Assembly: GCA_019918135.1 (NCBI GenBank)
Contig: WBZZ01003109.1
Location: 1-57,500 of the forward strand
Direction of reading: 5' to 3'
Length of the DNA: 57,500 nt
From: Paulinella micropora
Lineage: Eukaryota > Cercozoa > Imbricatea > Euglyphida > Paulinellidae
Of the stretch, positions 50,552 to 57,500 are shown one piece after another. The notes beneath the pieces are model-generated. The model had not been told where the DNA came from. It made no database searches and saw nothing but the letters and a program-made list of their open reading frames with translations. The position numbers and the translations under genes are program-made. Each line of letters starts with the position of its first letter. Position 1 is the stretch's first letter.

Positions 50552-52146
50552 TCAACAGTGCCCAAACTGGATCGATCCACAGAATCCCCAATTGTGTTGG
50601 AGGATATTGCCGAAGAACTCTTCGTCACGCCTATTCATGTAGTAGATGGACAGGGAGCTATGGTTGAAATAGTTCCGCGGGAGGTCGACCGTGCAGAGGT
50701 AGCTGCGTTCGCGCACTAATACATTTTGGATGTCGTAGTAAGAGTCCGTCGCAGTGATCAGCCATATGGGATCAATGCAAGGGAGTCGGTGGAAGTAGTG
50801 CTGAAGTGCGAAACAGCGTTCTCGTGTTGGTAACTTGAAGGAGTAGCGTTGGTATAATGCGGTGCCGAATCCCGGAGCCATGGTGTATTGGCCTGTAGAC
50901 GGGGTTTCCATGCAACTCCACGGGAAAAGCAACTCACCTTCAGAAAGCGCGTCCATAATGGTGTTTCGGGGTGCTGTTCTCGGGGTGTTACCGACAATTG
51001 GTCCCAAGTACGATGACGCTTTGTATCCCCACGGTCGCTCCGGATGATACATCATACCGGTGTGGAAATAATCCACGTTTCCGGCAGGCTCCATTTGGTG
51101 GCCAACGAGGGCTGTACACAGAAGTTGCGCAGTACTTCGTCCATGTGCCGGGCCAAAATGGAAGATGGTGGCCTTCAAAGGGGATTTCAAAAATCCATGC
51201 ATCGCGCTTGCGCCTTTCGGATGGTTGAGGATCTTTTCCACGGTCTCCTTTGTGAGTACCTCCTGGACCACTGTTTCGTCCTGAAGGAGGCGTTGGCGTA
51301 CGCGTTAACTCTGACTAGGCAGAGGGCTTCCGTGTTGACGACGCAGTGTCTTGCAATCGCGCCGCCGTCGATAAGACCCATTCCCAACGTGAAGTCGGAG
51401 AATGTCGAATGGTCCATCTCATGAGGTATGTTGCGAGGAGGCCAGTAGCGTTGCATGAGGAGCGTAGGTTTGTCACGACTGAGGCCGTACGTGGCATCAC
51501 CAAATTCGATATCAGAGCCACCCCAAGGGGTGTTCCCATACATCTGGCGAGGGTCAGTACGTAAGTAGATCTGACTGTCGCGGGTGCGTGGAGGCGCCGT
51601 AGTGGGTGACGAGCTCGATGTCGAGTCCGAGGACGAACTTGAAGTTGTGCTCGAAGTTGTGCTCGAAGTTGTGCTCGAAGTTGTGCTCGATGATGAGCTT
51701 GCTGATGAGCTTGACGATGAGCTTGCTGCCGAGCTTGACGAGGCGTTCATGGACGAACTCGAGGATGAACTCGAAGCCGGGTTCGGTGCTGCAGTCCATG
51801 GGAGGAAAGTTCGCGCCAGGAGCGGGTGGGCGATAAAGTTGTAGTGGTCCGTGTACGGGAAGACCATCTGCTCCGCAGATCTCCAGTGGATGTCATTTTC
51901 TAGTGGCGGGATTTGGTAAGTCCCACGGGAGTTTTCTGCCGTGCGCAGCAACGATCGTTCCACTCGAGGGTAGTCCCAACCGTGGCGTCTTTCTGGAATG
52001 ATGTTGTCGGGCCATAGTCCTTGGCTAGTGATCATTTGTTCCGGGATCCAATAACCGAGGTGTGGACATCTGGGGTATGTGCCCACGAAGCAAACGGATC
52101 CCATGGTTGGGAAGTAGTTCGCGTATACTTCCTTGACGATCCACAA
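50552..52146 (-). pseudogene. Unknown protein, one frameshift
   Basis: 52146-51187 and 51271-50552 are two frames of one protein of about 520 residues; the change is near 51250, after ASFRTKQW and before VQEVLTKETVEKILNHP. The first part begins MWIVKEVYANYFPTMGSVCF and includes a Ser/Thr tract coded by 12-base repeats (51640-51720). The second part is aromatic-rich (YHPERPWGYKASSYLGPIV). No family recognised; strand and neighbours suggest it belongs to the retroelement or was inserted in it. Confidence 0.4.
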
Positions 52147-52237
52147 GTCCTCGTCCGTAGTAGAGGCATTTTCCTCTTCTTTGCGTTCGGGGATACAGCT
52201 TGGAGGTATCCATACGAATGGTACCGGTCGGGCCTCC

Positions 52238-53110
52238 TTATACGTCTGTTGTGGTCTGACCCGCGCGTAAAGTGGGGACTGGAGTCAGGACTTCAGCTCG
52301 TCCAAGTCGAAAGGGATCTCCGATTGCACGACGGGCGTTTGGTGTCATTGGCGGTGCCTCGAATCCCGCGAGTCTGCGGCTCGGGTATTCGTGTAGGGGG
52401 CCGCGTCCGACATTGGGGGACACATTTGCAAGCCGGGACGGCCTACTAGTAGTGACCCTCCGTAGTCGGATGCATATGCCGATGGGCCGAAGACTTCCTA
52501 TGGGGGATGGCTCGGCTGCCTCGGGTTCCTCGGGTTCGGGGTCCGGGGCCGGAGCACATGCTTTGGTCTGGAGCGGCAATCGAGGAACTAGTGATCCCTG
52601 ACCCTGTTTGAGGTCACGAGCAAGGCCGTCGCTTATTGGTCTTGCCGGCATACAATCTGCGATCGCAGGCGCCGCCACTCGTAGTGCTGATGACGACGAT
52701 GATGACGAAGACTGAGCTTGAGGAAGCGCCAAAGAGGCGGCTGTAGATGGCGTAGTCAAAGTCGGAGCAGGCGGCACTAACGATGATGATGATGATGATG
52801 ATGATGATGGTGATGCCCGATAGCTCAAGGAGCGTCTCGTATTCGAAGGCTTGCCTCGAAGTTGAGCGAGGTATTGTCGTGCCAGTGCGTCTTCCCTTTT
52901 CCAAGCTGATAGACGCCAAGGGCTAACTCCAATCTGAGAGGCATTCGATGTATTTCCCACTTGAGAGGGAGGCGTGTCTTTCCATCCCTGGGCCGATCCA
53001 CTCGTGGAAGGCGTGGCTGTCGCAGCAGCTGAAGCTGGAGACTCCTCTGGAGTTGGGGAGGCCTCCAGTTTCTGTCGTTTGGAAGGAGTACCCGGTCTCT
53101 TCGATTCCAA
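52238..53110 (-). CDS. Low-complexity Ser/Pro-rich protein
   Basis: 290 residues, with a nuclear-signal-like start (KRPGTPSKRQK), Ser runs coded by ATC/GAT-type repeats (52786-52808) and a Pro/Glu stretch. It overlaps the frame of 52923-53693 on the same strand, so only one of them is likely read across 52923-53110. No domain seen. Confidence 0.3.
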   Translation of the reverse strand: MESKRPGTPSKRQKLEASPTPEESPASAAATATPSTSGSAQGWKDTPPSQVGNTSNASQIGVSPWRLSAWKREDALARQYLAQLRGKPSNTRRSLSYRASPSSSSSSSSSLVPPAPTLTTPSTAASLALPQAQSSSSSSSSALRVAAPAIADCMPARPISDGLARDLKQGQGSLVPRLPLQTKACAPAPDPEPEEPEAAEPSPIGSLRPIGICIRLRRVTTSRPSRLANVSPNVGRGPLHEYPSRRLAGFEAPPMTPNARRAIGDPFRLGRAEVLTPVPTLRAGQTTTDV

Positions 53111-54132
53111 ATTTCCGCCTCGGGCGCGATGGGTGATGTGTTGAGTTGGGCGTAGGATGGCTGGCTTGGCTCTCGCTGTCCCGTTCGCTCTCGTTTTTGA
53201 CCACTTCGACTGTCAGTTTGACTTCTTCGTTTTCTTCTACAGAATCTATGTCATCGTAGCCTTTTTCGTCGTCCTCAGCTGCTTCTGCTGCTTCTTTGTC
53301 TTGCTCCTCGACCTCCTCGACCTCTTCACTGGCCTCTTCGTCTTCGTCTTCATCGTCTTCTTCATTGCGAACCGGCCATCCGACATTGCTGTCGCAAGGT
53401 CTTCTTTTACGTGAAGACATGAACAGGTTGACTTGGCGGCCATCGAGGTAGGCGTTCGAAGTAGACAGAAGGTCGTGGGAGTTCGTAGGGAGCTGCAGGA
53501 GCTGCAGTTTGGGACGGCGGTCGATGATTTTGTTGAATTTGACTATCGGGTAGGACGTCTCTTTCGCCAGCGTTGTAGGGCTAAAGTCGTAGCTAACCAT
53601 AGCAAGTTGTAAATCACCGACTTGAAGTGGCGTCTCGAGGAGATGGAACTCCGTCTCGTAGACGATTTGCTTGGAAGGCGGATTCAGGGGCATTTAGTCC
53701 GTGGGCCGAATAGCTTGCGTGTCGTCAATGGAGAGGTTGCGCTGGGCCGAGACCTCGTTGGCGAGAAGCAGGTTCATTCCTTCGGGAAGGTGGCTCGAGA
53801 TATATATCGTGATGGCATGAAGCGGAGACGTCGGCGTGGCCGAGACGAAAAGTTCAATGCCTTCAGAAAGAGTAGCATCAACCCACAGATGAGCGTGCGT
53901 CGACGGGTGGGAGCGACACGATCTCAAGTTCTTGGTGTATTACCCAGTCGAGGAGGGCTACGCCCTTGCAGTTGCAGGCCGAGTCTAGAACGCATGTAGT
54001 CTTACCGATGATGTCTTCTTCCGGGGACGGGCGCAATGATTTGCGTACGTATATATTCCCGCAGACGACGGTCGGGGTCGCAGAAATGCGGAGTAGACGT
54101 CGTGACTCCTGAGACGCCGCGCGTGTCGTCAT
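52923..54132 (-). pseudogene. Retroviral-type aspartic protease and following linker, frameshifted
   Basis: 54132-53878 has VLDSACNCKGVALLDWVIHQE, where DSA is the catalytic D-S/T-G/A. 53927-53694 continues in another frame: LPEGMNLLLANEVSAQRNLSI fits the ILG strand and the following ID of the second half. 53693-52923 continues the linker (NPPSKQIVYETEFHLLETP) and then becomes Asp/Glu-rich. It would cut the Gag-Pol polyprotein. Two frame changes indicate decay. Confidence 0.55.
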
Positions 54133-54169
54133 GCGGAAAGCCCGTGGCTGCTTCCGCGTGGCGGATGCT

Positions 54170-54707
54170 TGCCTTCATCCTCGCTGTTGCCGCAGCTTGC
54201 ATGGTTCAAGCGAGTGCTTCGGGGTCTGATTCGGCTTGAGGAACTGGTTATGTTCCTTGCAGTAGGCGCATGGAATCCCGGTGAAGGGTGGGCGCTTTGG
54301 GGAGGTCGGGGCGGACTTGGTGGCGGCCGTAACCATCGACGATTTCTTCGAAGGATGGCAATCGCATTCGCCTTGGTGAAGGGTGGGCGTGTTGCAGTCT
54401 TCTTCGTAGTCGGGGCTGGTTTGTCCGTCTTAGTCCGCTTGTTAGGGCGTCCACGATCCGGTGATGCAGCCGGTTGGGCCATCGACATGGCATCAGCCTT
54501 GCGCTTCTGACGAGGAGGGCGTTTGTTCTCCTTGTTTTCCTGCTGCGTCCTACGCGGTTTCTTCTGACGAGTGTCGACCTTGACGGTTGAATCACGGGAG
54601 AAGGTGGAAGGCGTCGGACGAGGAGGGCGCTCCCGTAGTCGCTTGCATGTGGCGGCCGACGAGGGCTTCGTAGTACTTTCCATCCAGGGCCAATATTCTT
54701 CATGCAA
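54170..54707 (-). pseudogene. Nucleocapsid-like part with zinc knuckle
   Basis: 54707 onward is Lys/Arg-rich (KKPRRTQQENKENKRPPRQ). The frame then changes to CAYCKEHNQ...HSLEPCK, a C-x2-C-x16-H-x4-C zinc knuckle variant, with a stop just after at about 54170. Confidence 0.5.
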
Positions 54708-54802
54708 TGGAGATCGAGGGAGTTGGTCCAGGGCAGAAGGTCAGTGAGATCGCGGGGCCATGCAACACCAATTGCGTTAAATATCTCGGTGGCGTATAGG
54801 GT

Positions 54803-56767
54803 CTATCGCTCTCGTTCCATGGGCGTAAGCATCCGAGACACATCGCGGACTTGATTGAAGTCGGCTGTCTGGTAGCCAGCTGCATGGGCCGTCTCGTAGC
54901 TTGTGATGCAACGATTTACATATCCTGCGAGGCTTTCCTTCTTGAAGCGTCGAAGTTTGAGGGCTTGCAGAGCTGGTCGCTTCGTGTCTCCCTTGTCCAG
55001 TCGTCCCCTGAACAGCTCCATGAAATATTCCATGAGCATGTACGGGATGATGCTCCAGACGCGGGTGCGTTCGTCAGTGACACGAATGTACCGAGTCCAG
55101 TATGCGTCCATGAGGGCCATTGCAGTCTTGTCTCCCCACTTGTTCACCGTATCGATGATGCGGTTGCATGCCAACAGCATTGACAAGTTGTTCAGCTGTA
55201 GGTTGAATGCAAGTTCGCCGGCTTGAGTAGCAACGTCATGTCCCGGCGCGGTGGGCGGGCGTGTCATCACGAAGAGGGATCGGACTCGGGCCATCATGTG
55301 CAGCGTGCGGGGTGGTACCTGCAAAGGTGGACGATCGCAGGACTCTGGTTGTCGACGATGCTGACGAGGAGTCATTGCCGGAAGATGGCGTGGATGGTGT
55401 AGCCGTCCCCGGAGGGCCATTCTCCGTCGAAGGGGCCGGTGGCTGAGTCGCAATCGTCGACCAGACAATGGATCAGGTGACGAACCTGCAGGCAAGCTTG
55501 ATGTTGAGCTCGATGCCAGGCTTGAAGATGAGCTTGATGACGAGCTCGTGAGAGCCGGAGTCGCCACTGTTGCATTACCGGTTGTTGCAGTCACAGGAGC
55601 TCCACCTTGGTTTTCCACGGGAGGGTTCGTACCACCAGCGAGCAGGGTCGGGTAAGCTTCTTCCACAATGCAGACGAGAGGGCTTAGTGTGATTATATTA
55701 CCTTGCAATGATGTACCCAGCGAAATGCGAGGCATTGGGCGTGCCTGCGTCGATGTAGCGAGGGTTGAACCTGATGAATCAGTCGGAGTTGCTGTCAATG
55801 GAGCCAAAGTCGGTCTGGGTCCACAAGAGCCAATTATCGGTCGAAATGGTGACGTGAAAGCTGAATCAGTCATGGACAGTGCTCGATTGACCAATGGGGC
55901 AGGTGGGCGAGATGCCACGATGGATGCCAGTGATGGATGCGGTACGCGCTGTGGCAGGGGTGTCGCTCCACTTGCTAGACTTCCAGGGTGGGCAAACAGA
56001 CCGACAGGGGTGATAGGATGTACCCTACCAATGGGGGCTATGGCTGTTGCACTTGCAGGCATCGTAACTGGAGTAAAGGCCATCGATGGGGTAGCTACGG
56101 GGGGCGATGTTGCAGCCGTTGATGGTGCAGTAGGCGCAGTGGGGCTCGTTGATGGGTGAGTCAGCGGTGTAGGTCCCGGAGGAATACTTCCCAGGGCTAT
56201 TGCTGGCGTCAAACCAATCAGGGTCGATGGAGGCACGGTAACTGGGGTGCTTGCAGGGGCTGGAAGTACCAATCCATGAAGTGATCCAGGTGCTCCAGGC
56301 ATCGAAGTCGACATAGGTAAATGATTAACATATACCTCGAGAGGGATGAGAATAACCAATTGGTTCCAGAGAGCCTCCTGTTGAGCTGCAGAGCCCGTAG
56401 GTCCCAAATACTCCTGGTAGATGTCGTCGGCCGTCACGTTGGGATTGCACATCAGCATGAGGGATGGTGTCGGTACCAATGGTAGATGAAGCAAATTTGT
56501 TTGCTTGTCCTTGATTGCCTTGAGTAGAACGTTCCTGTATTCACCAGAGTAGTTGGTTAATAAATCCTCTTTGAACTGCGTTGATTGCGTCCACGAGAGG
56601 TCCGTAGTGAGAGGAGTAGACTTCCCTTCCTCCACTTCCTTCAGAAACTTCTTTTCAGAAGGCAGAAGACCATGGTAGACGCCCAGTATGGTAAAAGGGT
56701 CCAAGCATTTCCTCTTGTGCTCCCGAATACGCGACAGGGGATCATCGTGGCGTGAGTTGGCGAACAT
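54803..56767 (-). CDS. Gag-like protein
   Basis: 654 residues from ATG 56767. N-terminal helical part (FTILGVYHGLLPSEKKFLKEV), a long Pro/Thr/Ala linker, then a capsid-like end: WSIIPYMLMEYFMELFRGRL, ALQALKLRRFKKESLAGYVNR, as in Ty3/gypsy Gag (W..F...F, L..L KQ, V.EYV..F). It ends TPMERER at 54803; the nucleocapsid part follows in another frame. First gene of the minus-strand retroelement. Confidence 0.6.
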   Translation of the reverse strand: MFANSRHDDPLSRIREHKRKCLDPFTILGVYHGLLPSEKKFLKEVEEGKSTPLTTDLSWTQSTQFKEDLLTNYSGEYRNVLLKAIKDKQTNLLHLPLVPTPSLMLMCNPNVTADDIYQEYLGPTGSAAQQEALWNQLVILIPLEVYVNHLPMSTSMPGAPGSLHGLVLPAPASTPVTVPPSTLIGLTPAIALGSIPPGPTPLTHPSTSPTAPTAPSTAATSPPVATPSMAFTPVTMPASATAIAPIGRVHPITPVGLFAHPGSLASGATPLPQRVPHPSLASIVASRPPAPLVNRALSMTDSAFTSPFRPIIGSCGPRPTLAPLTATPTDSSGSTLATSTQARPMPRISLGTSLQGNIITLSPLVCIVEEAYPTLLAGGTNPPVENQGGAPVTATTGNATVATPALTSSSSSSSSSLASSSTSSLPAGSSPDPLSGRRLRLSHRPLRRRMALRGRLHHPRHLPAMTPRQHRRQPESCDRPPLQVPPRTLHMMARVRSLFVMTRPPTAPGHDVATQAGELAFNLQLNNLSMLLACNRIIDTVNKWGDKTAMALMDAYWTRYIRVTDERTRVWSIIPYMLMEYFMELFRGRLDKGDTKRPALQALKLRRFKKESLAGYVNRCITSYETAHAAGYQTADFNQVRDVSRMLTPMERER

Positions 56768-57500
56768 TCCACGTCACCAGGGGTAGGCCAAGCAGCGTTG
56801 GTACACTTGTAGAGCACGATGAGCAGCAAAGAGGATGATCTTGCTGGGTGATAAGGGGCTGACCCTAACACAAACAAAAACCAAACACATACTGTGTTGG
56901 TCGACTGTATAGAGTGTGGAAGAACAGAAATACTACACAAAAATGCAAAGACAGGCGAACGATCTGTCCCACATATGTTCTTTTTGATGACCTCTGATCT
57001 TCCACGTTCGTTGAGTAGTACCTTCCTTGTAGGAGGTGCTTTCAAATCGATCTGTCGACAGAGCACACAGAACTCGTGTGTACAGTTTCCACTTGAAAGG
57101 AAAATACGAATTGTGAGTTTGAATACAACCCCAAGGGATAAATACACAACGAACTCTTATTAAAAGACTCTATGGCTGCAAACAGCCCTAACTCCTAAGA
57201 GTAGGTGAAATACCAGTAAATAGCTGAGAGATCTCTTCGTTTATTTACGTTGATTTCTACTGGTTTGCAGGCTCAGGCTTGGTTTGCAAAGTACGATCTT
57301 GGTTGAACGTAGATTGTGAGTAGCTGTTAGACGACACTTGAAGTTAAATGTACAATGTACTTGAAGGTGGCTTTAAGTTTAAGTCATTGGTGTTCAACTT
57401 CCGTGGAAGTCTGAGATTTTCATTTGGGAAATCTCTCTAAGTCATTGATGTGAAAACCTAGATTGTGGCGGCAAAAATGATTTTTTGATTCTCTTGACTG
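56768..57500. other. Upstream of Gag: no clear LTR
   Basis: AT-rich, no gene. ACCAGTAAAT with a later inverted match (ATTTACG...CTACTGGT) lies around 57211-57262. A TGGTGACGTGG next to the Gag start could be a primer-binding site, but the expected LTR end (CA) is not next to it. Confidence 0.3.

Noticed and set aside
56768..57500. LTR of the retroelement
   Set aside because: No TG...CA pair, no second copy in the window.

Overview
The window is eukaryotic nuclear DNA, probably from a unicellular aquatic protist or alga that I cannot identify. The signs are GT-AG introns of about 40-52 bases with CTAAC-like branch points, a Ty3/gypsy-type retroelement, and two very different virus-like blocks side by side. 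No tRNA, rRNA, CRISPR array or bacterial-type operon signal was seen.

Region 1 (1 to about 17,340) is AT-rich and is most of an integrated polinton-like virus (PLV). It holds a broken tail-fibre gene with a peptidase S74-type chaperone end, a small membrane protein, an FtsK/HerA-type packaging ATPase, a basic core-like protein, an adenain-like cysteine protease, a penton-like minor capsid protein, a double jelly-roll major capsid protein, a fibre-like protein, a DUF3223 protein, an exonuclease X C-terminal-like protein, a class 3 lipase, a protein-primed DNA polymerase B (broken by one in-frame stop and one frameshift) and a HIRAN protein. Most virion genes are intact. They share an ATATA(G/C) promoter box, small hairpins just before the start codon or on the stop codon, and GG-X sites near protein N-termini that the virus protease could cut.

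Region 2 (about 17,340-20,300) is a transition zone: a DDE-transposase-like gene with tiny introns and a long poly-Glu tail, AT-rich DNA without genes, and one small unknown gene.

Region 3 (about 20,300-47,550) is very GC-rich and looks like part of a large DNA virus or replicon. It has an archaeo-eukaryotic primase of the herpesvirus UL52 kind, a UL9/origin-binding-protein-like helicase, a giant surface glycoprotein of about 2,400 residues with a class I fusion-protein-like layout, a very divergent RNA polymerase second-largest subunit (RPB2-like), a type II membrane protein and two large unknown proteins. Genes are arranged as divergent pairs around homopurine-homopyrimidine tracts. Several ORFs are broken at long C/G runs or at palindromic inserts. 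The gene content recalls herpesvirus/mirusvirus-type replication machinery plus a virus RNA polymerase, but no capsid, terminase or portal gene lies in the window, so the assignment is inference.

Region 4 (about 47,540-57,500) is a decayed Ty3/gypsy-like retroelement on the minus strand: Gag-like, aspartic protease, several low-complexity unknown ORFs, and the first part of a reverse transcriptase that ends where the GC-rich block begins.

A PLV beside a large-virus-like block is the most interesting feature of the layout: PLVs and virophages commonly depend on large viruses, so the GC-rich element could be a relative of its helper.
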